35,232 nt of DNA from Bacillus sp. AFS015802 (GCF_002561455.1 NZ_NTUP01000002.1:112832-148063); one strand, 5' to 3'; shown: positions 15,468 through 23,636, counted from the first letter of the stretch. Notes: generated from the letters alone by a model not told the origin. Made by a program: numbers and translations.

Positions 15468-15772
15468 TTTGAATGATTAGAGATTTAGTCTCTTTTGGAA
15501 AAAGAGTGCCTGGAGCGGAAAGGAACGGTCCAAGTATAAGTTTTTCGCTATTTTTCATCTAAAGCTTTTCAAAAAGAAGTTTTTATTTATGGAAGTATCT
15601 TGAGAAATTGAACATACTAGTTGAAGTAAGAAATCACTGTTTCAAAAGAGGATTTTGCAGGAAATCACGCTTCCAATTAATTTCCAAATATTGAAACTAT
15701 TCGATTTTTTTATCAATTTATGCATATATCTCCTCCCCAATGGGAAGTATTAAGGGTGGGAGGAGTGAATAC
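15468..15772. other. Leader and spacer upstream of yuiC
   Basis: About 300 bp of AT-rich sequence without a gene. It contains a weak AGAGA/TCTCT hairpin near 15479 and the Shine-Dalgarno-masking hairpin at 15730-15765. A TTGAAA at 15691 could be a -35 box, but no good -10 lies at the right distance. Confidence 0.4.
15730..15765 (+). promoter_or_regulatory. RNA hairpin burying the yuiC ribosome binding site
   Basis: CTCCTCCC (15730-15737) is the perfect complement of GGGAGGAG (15758-15765), the Shine-Dalgarno sequence of yuiC, with a 20-nt loop. If the transcript begins upstream of 15730, the site would be sequestered in an 8-bp GC-rich stem. Confidence 0.5.
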
Positions 15773-16477
15773 ATGAATCTATTTACTATTTGGACGAAGA
15801 GATTCGTTATGGTCAGTTTGTTTATCCTTGCACTCGGAACGACCTTTCAATCAGTGTCTGGAGTAGAGGCTCAAACCTTTAAAACCTGGTTGATGGACAA
15901 GGGTGACGGTGATCAAACAAGCCTGGATTATAAAGAGCATAAGACAAGTCCCCTGAATTTATCATTGAAGTTTCTCAAAAGGTTTGCAGGGTATGAGACA
16001 AAAGTGTCAGCGAGCGCATCTGCAAAACCCCTTACATTGGAAGAATCCGTTGATTGGGATCAATATACGAAACATACGGTTGTCGCGACGGGCTATACGG
16101 CCGGCGTCGAATCGACCGGAAAGGACCCGGGGCATCCCCTTTATGGCATTACATACTCAGGAGTGAAAGTGAAACGTGATCTGTATTCTACGATCGCAGC
16201 GGATACTTCCGTCTATCCCATCGGCACCATCCTTTTTATCCCTCATTACGGATATGGGGTCGTGGCCGATACGGGGAGCGCAATCAAAGGAAATAAGTTG
16301 GACCTTTATTATGAAACAGTTGACGATGTGTATAACGAATGGGGCAAGCAGACAACAGACGTCTATGTGATACAGATGGGTTCGGGTGAATTATCCGAAC
16401 AGCAATTAGTGGACCTTAATGAAAACAAATCCATGCAAGTGTTCAGGCAGCAGATATTATCGCCTGAAAAAGAATAA
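15773..16477 (+). CDS. yuiC: Secreted 3D-domain muralytic protein YuiC (Sps family)
   Basis: The 234-residue protein has an N-terminal hydrophobic segment (11-29) followed by AQ-like cleavage context near 33, so it is secreted or membrane-tethered. The C-terminal part is the 3D domain, named for three conserved aspartates seen here as Asp144 ([10 protein letters not shown]), Asp166 (VADTG) and Asp177 (KLDLYY), in an MltA-like fold. B. subtilis YuiC is a stationary-phase-survival (Sps) protein related to the RpfB/resuscitation-factor lytic transglycosylases that cleave peptidoglycan. The frame extends to 15740, but GGGAGGAG lies 7 nt before the ATG at 15773. Translation may be limited by the hairpin that masks this site. 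Confidence 0.92.
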   Translation: MNLFTIWTKRFVMVSLFILALGTTFQSVSGVEAQTFKTWLMDKGDGDQTSLDYKEHKTSPLNLSLKFLKRFAGYETKVSASASAKPLTLEESVDWDQYTKHTVVATGYTAGVESTGKDPGHPLYGITYSGVKVKRDLYSTIAADTSVYPIGTILFIPHYGYGVVADTGSAIKGNKLDLYYETVDDVYNEWGKQTTDVYVIQMGSGELSEQQLVDLNENKSMQVFRQQILSPEKE

Positions 16478-16482
16478 ACGGT

Positions 16483-16516
16483 AAGCACGCAGTTCAGTGA
16501 AGCTGCGTGCTTTTTT
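16483..16516 (+). terminator. Terminator of yuiC
   Basis: AAGCACGCAG (16483-16492) pairs with CTGCGTGCTT (16503-16512), followed by T residues. Confidence 0.85.
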
Positions 16517-16650
16517 AGTTGAGTGACAGGAAGACTTTCAGTAGTACTTTACAAGGAAACAGCATCGGGCCCATCTTTATGTGACAGTGTTTGAACATGG
16601 GGAGAAAGGGAAAAGTACAGGTAGATACGAAACCATAAGGAGTGGAAGGT

Positions 16651-17541
16651 ATGAACAAAAGTCAATTCGACAAAATGAAGAACGGTAAAGGATTCATCGC
16701 AGCCCTCGATCAAAGCGGCGGCAGTACCCCAAAGGCCTTGGCAGCGTACGGGGTGCTCGAAGACTCCTATTCAGGTGAGGACCAGATGTTTGATAAGGTC
16801 CATGAAATGCGGACGCGAATCATCACTTCCCCAGCCTTCAGCGCCGACAGCATCCTCGGGGTCATCCTTTTTGAACAAACGGTGGACCGCGAAATCGAAG
16901 GGAAATATACAGCGGACTACCTGGCTGATAAAGGCATCGTCCCATTCTTGAAAGTGGATAAAGGACTGGCTGAGCAGAAAAACGGCGTCCAGCTCATGAA
17001 ACCGATCCCCGATTTGGATGACACTCTCCGCCGAGCCAATGAACGGAAGATCTTTGGCACGAAAATGCGCTCCGTCATCCATGAGCCCAATCCTGATGGC
17101 ATCAAGGAAGTAGTCGAGCAGCAATTTGAAATCGGAAAGCGCATCATCGAGGCCGGTTTGATCCCAATCATCGAACCTGAAGTGAATATTCACAGTGAAC
17201 AAAAGGAGAAATCCGAAGAAATCCTCTGCGATGAAATCAGGAAGCATCTGAATGGTCTATCAGAAGAGGAAAACGTCATGTTGAAGCTCTCGATCCCAAC
17301 GAAGGCGAATGCATATAAAGAATTAGTCGGGCATCCACGCGTCGTGCGTGTCGTTGCGCTTTCAGGCGGCTACTCCCGTGAAGAAGCGAATGAGAAGCTG
17401 AAAGAAAATGACGGCGTGATTGCGAGCTTCTCCCGGGCATTGGCTTCTGACTTGAATGCCGATCAATCTGCGGATGAGTTTGATGCAGCGTTGAAAAAGG
17501 CGGTAGATTCGATTTACGATGCCTCGGTTCATAAGAAATAA
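16651..17541 (+). CDS. fda: Class I fructose-bisphosphate aldolase
   Basis: The 296-residue class I (Schiff-base) aldolase cleaves fructose 1,6-bisphosphate to glyceraldehyde 3-phosphate and dihydroxyacetone phosphate in glycolysis, and runs in reverse in gluconeogenesis. It belongs to the bacterial family typified by Staphylococcus aureus Fda, also 296 residues. [10 protein letters not shown] (18-27) is the phosphate/substrate region, EPEVN begins at 175, and Lys212 in MLKLSIPTK is the expected Schiff-base lysine. A GTG at 16642 is in frame, but AAGGAG lies 8 nt before the ATG at 16651. B. subtilis lacks this gene and uses a metal-dependent class II enzyme, so its place between yuiC and yuiD looks like an insertion. 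Confidence 0.95.
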   Translation: MNKSQFDKMKNGKGFIAALDQSGGSTPKALAAYGVLEDSYSGEDQMFDKVHEMRTRIITSPAFSADSILGVILFEQTVDREIEGKYTADYLADKGIVPFLKVDKGLAEQKNGVQLMKPIPDLDDTLRRANERKIFGTKMRSVIHEPNPDGIKEVVEQQFEIGKRIIEAGLIPIIEPEVNIHSEQKEKSEEILCDEIRKHLNGLSEEENVMLKLSIPTKANAYKELVGHPRVVRVVALSGGYSREEANEKLKENDGVIASFSRALASDLNADQSADEFDAALKKAVDSIYDASVHKK

Positions 17542-17568
17542 TAGGATGCGAAACCTATGATCCTTAAG

Positions 17569-17601
17569 AAAAATGCCTGCTCATTGTGAGCAGGCATTTT
17601 T
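17569..17601. terminator. Bidirectional terminator between fda and the BtuF-like gene
   Basis: A perfect 15-bp stem built on AAAAATGCCTGCTCA with a TTG loop. A and T tracts lie on both sides and the genes converge. Confidence 0.92.
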
Positions 17602-17618
17602 ACTGAATGGAGCGTCTC

Positions 17619-18419
17619 CTATTCCATGCGTGATTGTTCCATATGATACAGTTCGGGATGAAGAAGCCCCGCAAGCTTTACCGCCCCTTTTAAAAGAAGG
17701 GGGGAAGGTCGGCAATAGAGGGCTTCTTCCAGGACAAAGATCCGGTCTTTTTGCACAGCATCCAGTGCGTTCCAGCCAGGCCGTTTCTTCACGATTTCCG
17801 GCTTCACTCGGTCTTGCTGAACCCCTACCCATGCAAGGCAGATATAATCCGGATTGCGCTTCACTACATCCTCCCAATCGGTTTGGACGCTTGCGAGTTC
17901 GACATCACGAAAGATGTTCCGTGCACCGGTCATTTCGCTCAACTCGGTCAGCCAATTGATCTTTCCCGGGGTGAAAACAGGCTTCGGCCACCATTCCCAA
18001 TACAGGGAAGGAGGATTTGAAACCTTGGCCCCGATGTCTTTTAAGCGATTCACCGTATCCATGAATTCCCGTTGGCGCCCTATGGCATGCCCTTCGATCC
18101 CACATGCTCTTCCAACCGTTAAAAGATCATCGGCAATGTCAGTGAAACTTTGTGGGTTCAGCGTGATGTGGGGGATATCCCTTTTTTCCAGTTCTTCTAT
18201 ATTCTTTTCCATACCGGGTACGCTTAATGATGACAACACCAGATCGGGCTTCAAGGACTGTAGCTTATCCATGTCGATGGAGAGGTCCGGTCCAAGCCGT
18301 GGAAGGGAATTCACTTCTTCGGGATAGTCGGAGTAATCATCGACGCCTGCAAGCTGAGGGGTCAACCCCAAATAATCGATGATTTCCGTATTACTCGGGC
18401 ATATCGAAATGATTCTCAT
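17619..18419 (-). CDS. BtuF-like cobalamin/Fe-siderophore-type binding protein without signal peptide
   Basis: The 266-residue protein has the class III periplasmic-binding fold of BtuF/FecB (ABC-transporter solute receptors). RIISICPSNTEIIDYLGL at the N terminus, LPRLGPDLSIDMDKLQSLKPDLVL near 40-63 and LYWEWWPKPVFTPG near 141-154 are typical of the cobalamin-binding-protein group. No signal peptide or lipobox is present, so it should stay in the cytosol, unlike true transport receptors, and no permease or ATPase is nearby. A GTG at 18425 is possible, but AGGAG lies 7 nt before the ATG at 18419. That site overlaps the end of yuiD, 10 bp away, so the two genes form an operon. Confidence 0.85.
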   Translation of the reverse strand: MRIISICPSNTEIIDYLGLTPQLAGVDDYSDYPEEVNSLPRLGPDLSIDMDKLQSLKPDLVLSSLSVPGMEKNIEELEKRDIPHITLNPQSFTDIADDLLTVGRACGIEGHAIGRQREFMDTVNRLKDIGAKVSNPPSLYWEWWPKPVFTPGKINWLTELSEMTGARNIFRDVELASVQTDWEDVVKRNPDYICLAWVGVQQDRVKPEIVKKRPGWNALDAVQKDRIFVLEEALYCRPSPLLLKGAVKLAGLLHPELYHMEQSRME

Positions 18420-18429
18420 AGTCACACTC

Positions 18430-18909
18430 CTAGGCGATGAAGAAATAATGAAGAAGAAGCGTCAGGATGATTCCTGAAAGTCCACCAAAGAATACTTCAA
18501 TGGGTTTATGACCCAGTAATTCCTTCAGCTCCTTGCGCTTTTCCTGTTCAGGTTTGTTCTGCCAGCCTTTGGCTTCTGACATGAACTTCTGGAAATCCAC
18601 CATCAATTGATTGAGCACGATAGCCTGTTCCCCTGCCTGCCTTCTGACACCTGTCGCATCAAACATCGTAATGATGGCAAACATGGCGGATACGGCGAAG
18701 ATGGGTGAGGAGAGTCCCACTTCAAGGGCCACCCCGGTGGATAATGCGGTCACGGCTGCAGAGTGGGAACTCGGCATCCCGCCTGTCGAGGTGATCAGTG
18801 ACCAATTCCATTCCCTCGTGGCGATGAACTGTATGGGAACCTTTACAAACTGAGCAAAAAAGATGGAAAATAAAGACGCCCATAATGGGAAATTAAACAA
18901 GACTTCCAT
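18430..18909 (-). CDS. yuiD: Divergent PAP2-family membrane protein YuiD
   Basis: The 159-residue membrane protein of the DUF212/YuiD family is distantly related to PAP2 acid phosphatases (lipid phosphatases). About four hydrophobic segments are seen, including 6-22, 60-85 and 139-158. The conserved stretch TGGMPSSHSAAVTAL (42-56) contains the SxSH-type phosphatase motif, and DATGVRRQAGEQA near 84-96 supplies the Arg cluster. The substrate is unknown, perhaps a polyprenyl or phospholipid phosphate. The start is uncertain: a GTG at 18924 is overlapped by AAAGGG, while the ATG at 18909 gives the usual family length. It is the first gene of an operon with the BtuF-like gene. Confidence 0.88.
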   Translation of the reverse strand: MEVLFNFPLWASLFSIFFAQFVKVPIQFIATREWNWSLITSTGGMPSSHSAAVTALSTGVALEVGLSSPIFAVSAMFAIITMFDATGVRRQAGEQAIVLNQLMVDFQKFMSEAKGWQNKPEQEKRKELKELLGHKPIEVFFGGLSGIILTLLLHYFFIA

Positions 18910-19014
18910 GCTGTAAAATGCCACCCTTTCAAATGTTTGAATAAAAATAATGTTCTCATTATATCATACCCCATTTACACCTGGTCTAACTTTGCAGACC
19001 GGATTGTTAGAAAG

Positions 19015-19043
19015 TCGAAATAATTGGATATCTTCGCTATAAT
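19015..19043 (+). promoter_or_regulatory. Candidate yuiE promoter
   Basis: TCGAAA (19015-19020), a 17-nt spacer and a perfect TATAAT (19038-19043). The start site near 19050 gives a very short leader. A GGTCT-N8-AGACC inverted repeat (18983-19000) lies just upstream of the -35. Confidence 0.6.
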
Positions 19044-19066
19044 AGAGAGTGGAGGTGTCGGTTAAC

Positions 19067-20572
19067 ATGAAATTTTCTATTAATCAAAATGAAGTAACCA
19101 CTGCAAATGGAGAATGCCTGATCGTTGGGATTTACAATCAGCCAACATTCGAGGGAGAGCTGAAAGCACTCGATCATACGTTTGAAGGCTATCTAACACA
19201 GCTTGTGAAAGATGGAGATATATCTTCCAGGCACAAGAAAGTTTCAAAGATACATACGTTTGGAAAACTGGATGCGAAACGAATCGTATTCGTAGGTCTT
19301 GGAAAGCAAAAAGAGCTGACATTCGATCTTTTAAAAGAATCATTGGGGGCAGCGTCAAAATCCCTGAAGGATATGAGAGTATCTTCATTTTCTGTCGCAC
19401 TCGACACATTTGTTTCTGAGGAAATGGTGGCAACGGATGTAGCCCATGCGTTCACAGAAGCCTTCACGATGTCTACATATGAGTTCCATGGTTATAAGAA
19501 AAAATCGAATCAGCCTGAAGTCCATGTAGAAGCGATCGAGTTTTATACAAAAGCAGATTCAAAAGAAGTAGAGACGGCTTTACAGATTGGATCCGCCTTC
19601 GGTAACGGGGTAAATTCAGCCCGTACACTCGTCAATACTCCTGGCAATCTATTAACCTCGACAAAATTGGCAGAATATGCAATGGAATTGGCCGAGCGCT
19701 ACAATTTTGAAGTGGAGATCCTGGACAAAGAGGAAATGGAGCATCTGGGCATGGGAGCCCTTCTTGCCGTAAACCAGGGATCCGTGGAACCGCCTAAGAT
19801 GATCGTCCTGAAGTATAACGGGAAGGACGAGTGGAAAGATGTCATCGGTTTGGTCGGAAAAGGGATCACATTTGATACAGGCGGCTACTCTCTTAAACCA
19901 AAGGATGGAATCGTCGGGATGAAAACCGATATGGGCGGTGCTGCGGCTGTTCTCGGTGCCATGGAAATCATCGGTGAAATCAAACCTGAACAAAATGTCG
20001 TTGCCGTCATCCCTTCAACGGACAATATGGTGAGCGGCGCTGCATTCAAGCCGGACGATGTCATTACATCCATGAGCGGTAAAACCATCGAAGTATTGAA
20101 TACCGACGCTGAAGGCCGTCTCGCCCTTGCTGACGGCATGACCTATGCGAAGCATCAGGGAGCGAACTACCTGGTGGACGTTGCAACCTTGACGGGCGGT
20201 GTCATCGTCGCCTTGGGTGAGGATAAAACAGGGGCCCTCACAAACAATGAAGCCTTCTTCGAGCAGGTGCTGGAAGCTTCAGGTGAATCAGGCGAATACA
20301 TTTGGCAGCTTCCTTATACGGAAAATGACAAAAAGCGCGTACGCGGAAGTGATATCGCCGACCTGAACAACTCACCGGGCCGCGCTGGCCACGCCATCAT
20401 GGGTGGGGCATTCGTCGGGGAGTTTGCCGAAGGCCTGCCTTGGGTGCATCTGGATATCGCAGGAACGGCCACAACAAAAGGAAGCCACGATCTCGGCCCT
20501 TCAGGTGCGACAGGTGTCATGGCAAGGACGCTTGCATTACTGGTCGAACGGTTTGAACCTTTAGAGAAATAA
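19067..20572 (+). CDS. yuiE: Leucyl aminopeptidase (M17 family) YuiE/PepA
   Basis: The 501-residue cytosolic dinuclear metallo-aminopeptidase removes N-terminal hydrophobic residues, usually as a hexamer. The metal and catalytic residues are present: Lys265 and Asp270 in [15 protein letters not shown], Lys277, Asp288 in KTDMGGAA, and Asp347, Glu349 and Arg351 in [10 protein letters not shown], the M17 signature. The N-terminal domain (1-165) is the variable macro-like domain of the family. A GTG at 19049 is in frame, but GGAGGTG (19051-19057) lies 9 nt before the ATG at 19067. Length matches B. subtilis YuiE. It has a strong promoter with a short leader and is divergent from yuiD. Confidence 0.95.
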   Translation: MKFSINQNEVTTANGECLIVGIYNQPTFEGELKALDHTFEGYLTQLVKDGDISSRHKKVSKIHTFGKLDAKRIVFVGLGKQKELTFDLLKESLGAASKSLKDMRVSSFSVALDTFVSEEMVATDVAHAFTEAFTMSTYEFHGYKKKSNQPEVHVEAIEFYTKADSKEVETALQIGSAFGNGVNSARTLVNTPGNLLTSTKLAEYAMELAERYNFEVEILDKEEMEHLGMGALLAVNQGSVEPPKMIVLKYNGKDEWKDVIGLVGKGITFDTGGYSLKPKDGIVGMKTDMGGAAAVLGAMEIIGEIKPEQNVVAVIPSTDNMVSGAAFKPDDVITSMSGKTIEVLNTDAEGRLALADGMTYAKHQGANYLVDVATLTGGVIVALGEDKTGALTNNEAFFEQVLEASGESGEYIWQLPYTENDKKRVRGSDIADLNNSPGRAGHAIMGGAFVGEFAEGLPWVHLDIAGTATTKGSHDLGPSGATGVMARTLALLVERFEPLEK

Positions 20573-20592
20573 CATTATAAACATGTTGAGAG

Positions 20593-20645
20593 AGTCTCTT
20601 TTCAATGCCTCAGTTTGGTGGGGGCGTTGAAAGGAGGCTTTTTTT
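20593..20645 (+). terminator. Terminator of yuiE
   Basis: A long stem of about 19 pairs with several G-U pairs, between a left arm starting at 20593 and a right arm ending at 20639, followed by seven T residues. Confidence 0.75.
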
Positions 20646-20733
20646 GTAGGAGATATCGTGGATTCTAGTAGATGTGGCTTAGAGGATGTGTCTTGTTCCG
20701 AATGGGTGTGGACTTAGGAGATAATTGGTAAAA

Positions 20734-20816
20734 GACGCAAATGTGGAAAAAATGACGCAATCCTGTCCGGAAATGACGCAATCCCCTTCGAAAACGACGC
20801 AAATACCAGATGCCCA
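20734..20816 (+). repeat. Four GACGCAA direct repeats with 20-21 bp spacing
   Basis: GACGCAA occurs at 20734, 20754, 20775 and 20796. The spacer after the second and third copies also agrees (TCC, then TCGGAAA-like). The spacing is close to two helical turns. Confidence 0.7.
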
Positions 20817-20949
20817 CTCTGTTCAAAGCATAAACAGATCCATAAGAAGTCTATGAATAGATGTATTTAAGCTATAAGAGGTGATTTGCAGGTCCTTATT
20901 AGAATGGAAACTGCTCGAAATAGTGACGGATTGGGGTAAAGTAGAGTGG

Positions 20950-21075
20950 AACCCAGTCGGAACGGTACTGTATCCGGTCTAAGTGGAATGGTAACCCGTT
21001 GGAATGGCGAAAAATCCGTCCGTTTTAAGTCCGAATCCAGCCGATTTAATGAAAAATCCAGCCTTTTTACACTTA
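20950..21075 (+). repeat. Six degenerate tandem units with exact 21-bp period
   Basis: Units begin at 20950, 20971, 20992, 21013, 21034 and 21055. Their first ten bases are AACCCAGTCG, TATCCGGTCT, TAACCCGTTG, AATCCGTCCG, AATCCAGCCG and AATCCAGCCT. The last three are the best conserved and also share TTTAA-like second halves. Confidence 0.65.
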
Positions 21076-21173
21076 ATGGTAAAATAAAACCACCTCAGCT
21101 AACCATAACTAGCCCACTCCCACGATACCCCGCTGCCAAAAAACCCCACTCCATCTTTCATCCTGCTAAAGTA

Positions 21174-21202
21174 TTGACAAACTCTCTTTATCTTGTTAAA
21201 GT
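21174..21202 (+). promoter_or_regulatory. Strong candidate promoter of yuiF
   Basis: A perfect TTGACA (21174-21179), a 17-nt spacer and TAAAGT (21197-21202) with a TGn extension. The predicted leader is about 110 nt and contains the 13-bp repeats. Confidence 0.65.
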
Positions 21203-21236
21203 TGAAATCGTGATTTTATTACTCTACCAATTTAGC

Positions 21237-21288
21237 GAACTAAAGCAACGAGCTAAAACAACGTACTAAATCAATTCAACAAATCAAT
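21237..21288 (+). repeat. 13-bp tandem repeat in the yuiF leader
   Basis: Four units at 21237, 21250, 21263 and 21276: GAACTAAAGCAAC, GAGCTAAAACAAC, GTACTAAATCAAT and TCAACAAATCAAT. The consensus is roughly GNRCTAAANCAAC. The array is C/A-rich and unlikely to fold as RNA. Confidence 0.6.
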
Positions 21289-21317
21289 AAATCAACTATC
21301 TTAAGGAGGAAGTAATT

Positions 21318-22634
21318 ATGAACGCAGTGGTTATAGCGGTTCTTGTCATGCTGGTACTGAGTCTGGTACGCGTGAACGTTGTGTTCGCTCTGATCACCGG
21401 TGCGTTAGTCGGGGGACTGACAGGCGGACTGGGGTTGGACGAGACGATTTCCGTGTTTACTGAGGGAATCAGCGGCGGGGCAAGTATCGCGTTAAGTTAT
21501 GCATTACTAGGAGGATTTGCCGTAGCGATTTCCTATACGGGAATCCCCAATCTACTCGTTGACTGGGTGTTGAAGGTCGTCGGGAAAAAAGGAGATTCAA
21601 GAAAGACAGCCTTATCAAAAGCACTTATTGTCATTTCCATTTTAATTATGGCTTGTTTTTCACAAAATGTGATTCCGATTCACATCGCCTTTATTCCGAT
21701 TCTGATTCCACCATTGTTGAAGGTGATGACAGAGTTGCGCATCGATAGACGCTTAATCGCCTCGGTGATTACGTTTGGATTGACGGCCCCATATATTCTG
21801 TTGCCGGTAGGGTTTGGTTTGCAGTTCCATGAAATCATCGCTCAGAACATGGCTTCGAGCGGAATGGAGATCAACTTGAGCGACATTCCGAAAGCGATGC
21901 TTCTCCCTGTAGGAGGAATGGTAATCGGGTTACTGGTTGCCGTGTTTGTGAGTTACAGAAAGCCAAGGGACTACAGTGAAGCGAGAGAAGTGGTCGCAGA
22001 GGAAAAGGTCGTTTACAATAAACGGGCGATGATTTTCGCGCTTATTTCCATCGTAGTGGCCTTATACGTTCAGCTTCAGCTGGAATCGATGATCTTCGGG
22101 GCACTGGCCGGGATTGCCGTCCTTTATCTTTCAGGTTCAGTTAAATGGAAAGAAGCAGACGGTTTACTCAATGAAGGGATGAAGATGATGGCCTTCATCG
22201 GGTTCGTGATGATTACGGCATCAGGCTTTGCGGCAGTGGTACAGGCAACGGGTGATGTAGAAACATTGGTGAAAGCGACAGCAGACGTCATTGGAGGCAA
22301 CCAGGCTCTTGCAGCCCTCCTCATGCTGGTGGTCGGGCTTCTGGTGACCATGGGGATCGGTTCTTCATTCGCGACGATTCCGATCATCGCAGCCATCTTT
22401 GTCCCCCTTGCCATTGAGCTTGGGTTCAGCCCACTCGCAACGATTGCGATTGTCGGCACAGCAGGTGCACTTGGGGATGCGGGGTCACCTGCATCGGACA
22501 GTACGCTTGGACCGACAGCCGGGCTGAATGCGGACGGACAGCATAATCACATTTGGGATACATGTGTCCCAACCTTTTTACACTATAATATCCCACTGAT
22601 CCTGTTCGGTTGGATTGCAGCGATCATATTATAA
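21318..22634 (+). CDS. yuiF: NhaC-type Na+/H+ antiporter-family transporter YuiF
   Basis: The 438-residue polytopic membrane protein (about 11-12 hydrophobic segments) belongs to the ion-transporter superfamily branch that includes NhaC-like antiporters and amino-acid permeases. Two half-repeats are visible, each with a conserved polar stretch: CFSQNVIPIHIAFIPILIPP near 113-132 and GALGDAGSPASDSTLGPTAGLN near 380-401. QHNHIWDTCVPTF follows near the end. It corresponds to B. subtilis YuiF; whether it exchanges sodium or carries an amino acid cannot be decided from sequence. AAGGAGG precedes the ATG. It has a strong promoter and a repeat-bearing leader, with no T-box or riboswitch seen. Confidence 0.9.
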   Translation: MNAVVIAVLVMLVLSLVRVNVVFALITGALVGGLTGGLGLDETISVFTEGISGGASIALSYALLGGFAVAISYTGIPNLLVDWVLKVVGKKGDSRKTALSKALIVISILIMACFSQNVIPIHIAFIPILIPPLLKVMTELRIDRRLIASVITFGLTAPYILLPVGFGLQFHEIIAQNMASSGMEINLSDIPKAMLLPVGGMVIGLLVAVFVSYRKPRDYSEAREVVAEEKVVYNKRAMIFALISIVVALYVQLQLESMIFGALAGIAVLYLSGSVKWKEADGLLNEGMKMMAFIGFVMITASGFAAVVQATGDVETLVKATADVIGGNQALAALLMLVVGLLVTMGIGSSFATIPIIAAIFVPLAIELGFSPLATIAIVGTAGALGDAGSPASDSTLGPTAGLNADGQHNHIWDTCVPTFLHYNIPLILFGWIAAIIL

Positions 22635-22638
22635 AGGA

Positions 22639-22670
22639 AAGAAGCAAGGGCATGCCCTTGCTTCTTTTTT
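22639..22670 (+). terminator. Terminator of yuiF
   Basis: AAGAAGCAAGGG pairs perfectly with CCCTTGCTTCTT across a CATG loop and is followed by T residues. Confidence 0.9.
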
Positions 22671-22690
22671 GTGCAAAAGGAAGTCGGATG

Positions 22691-23077
22691 TTACATCCAG
22701 CGGACGATCACAATCAGATGACAGCAATCCACTTGTCCAAGCTTTTCGTCAAAGACGAGGCGCACTCCGTCAGGGTTAAATGAGACAATGGGCTGTACAC
22801 TGGTGCCGATGGTTTGAAGTAGTTTATGTACTTCAGCTACATTCGATTGCTGTGCTGCGTTCATGAATTTCGATGAGAATTCTTTGGAGGTGTTGATCTT
22901 TTGGAGAACCTTCTGGGCATCTCCCAGTAAGTTCAACGTCTTACCTGCTGAAGACATGAACGTTTTCGTCTGGATCGGAGGATAGTTCCGATTGTAGGCA
23001 GGTAATGGTTGGGCCCTGGAATGAATGGGAGAGTAGGGGCGTTGGACGGGCGGATAAAATGGATGATAACGATACAT
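22691..23077 (-). CDS. Small Pro/Tyr-rich protein, probably YuzC-like spore protein
   Basis: The 128-residue protein has a Pro/Tyr/His-rich N terminus (MYRYHPFYPPVQRPY), a low-complexity style often seen in spore coat proteins, a helical middle (LNLLGDAQKVLQKINTSKEF near 49-68), and a conserved-looking C terminus, NPDGVRLVFDEKLGQVDCCHL near 101-121, with paired Cys. I connect it tentatively with the YuzC family, whose gene lies near degQ and comA/yuxO in B. subtilis; yuxO is the next gene here. The identification is from memory of the family and is not secure. AAAGGGG lies about 9 nt before the ATG. No degQ or comQXPA genes are present. Confidence 0.75.
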   Translation of the reverse strand: MYRYHPFYPPVQRPYSPIHSRAQPLPAYNRNYPPIQTKTFMSSAGKTLNLLGDAQKVLQKINTSKEFSSKFMNAAQQSNVAEVHKLLQTIGTSVQPIVSFNPDGVRLVFDEKLGQVDCCHLIVIVRWM

Positions 23078-23242
23078 GACATTGACCCCTTTCAGGTAGA
23101 AATCGCTCTAAGGATATGTATGAAAGGGAGTGGAGGATTATTCATCAATTGAAAGCATGACGGGGATAGGTGGAAAATTAAAGGGTTTTAACGGTCTTTC
23201 TCGAACAGATAATAGAGAAGAATAGAATATGAGGTGATTCAC

Positions 23243-23626
23243 GTGAATATGGAGAATACATTGATCAGTGCGTTAGGGATAGAATTTAAAGAGCTGGGGA
23301 AGGGAAAAGTCATTGCGACGATGCCGGTGAATGAACAGACGAGGCAGCCGTTCGGATTCCTTCACGGCGGGGCTTCAGTGGCACTTGCAGAAACGGTTGC
23401 GAGTGTAGGGGCGGTACAATTGATCGACCTTGATAAAGAAATATGCTTTGGCCTTGAAATCAACGCGAACCACATTAAAGCGAAGCGGGATGGCGTTGTC
23501 ACGGCGACCGGGACCGTCATGCATCAAGGCAGGACCACGATGGTTTGGGAGATCAAGATCACCGATGAGGACGATCACTTAATCTGTGTATCACGATGCA
23601 CCATGGCCGTCGTTCCAAAACGATAG
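23243..23626 (+). CDS. yuxO: Hotdog-fold acyl-CoA thioesterase YuxO
   Basis: The 127-residue PaaI-type hotdog thioesterase is associated in B. subtilis with hydrolysis of 1,4-dihydroxy-2-naphthoyl-CoA in menaquinone synthesis; this assignment follows the family. PFGFLHGGASVALAETVAS contains the HGG loop (41-43) and the candidate catalytic Glu50 on the following helix. GLEINANHIK near 72-81 is also typical. GAGGTGA (23231-23237) overlaps an in-frame GTG at 23234, and the GTG at 23243 lies 5 nt downstream, giving near-family length; an ATG at 23249 is possible. In B. subtilis the gene follows comA, which is absent here. Confidence 0.9.
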   Translation: MNMENTLISALGIEFKELGKGKVIATMPVNEQTRQPFGFLHGGASVALAETVASVGAVQLIDLDKEICFGLEINANHIKAKRDGVVTATGTVMHQGRTTMVWEIKITDEDDHLICVSRCTMAVVPKR

Positions 23627-23636
23627 CAGCATATAG

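Larger units (their letters stand above)
20646..21317. other. Long spacer between yuiE and yuiF with tandem repeat arrays
   Basis: About 670 bp with no credible gene. It holds a GACGCAA array (20734-20816), a degenerate 21-bp-period array (20950-21075), a consensus-like promoter (21174-21202) and a 13-bp repeat in the yuiF leader (21237-21288). A 107-codon open frame (20946-21269) is produced by the repeats and is not regarded as a gene. Confidence 0.6.

Noticed and set aside
17573..18327. Several + strand frames over the BtuF-like gene
   Set aside because: Antisense shadows of a gene with clear family motifs; composition follows the minus-strand codons.
20734..21075. CRISPR array
   Set aside because: Units are contiguous or share box-only similarity, spacers of normal length are lacking, and no cas genes are present.
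20946..21269. 107-codon frame with heptad repeats
   Set aside because: Produced by the 21-bp array; no ribosome site, and it spans the yuiF promoter.
21203..21317. T-box or riboswitch before yuiF
   Set aside because: The leader is short and low in structure, with none of the conserved T-box or riboswitch elements.
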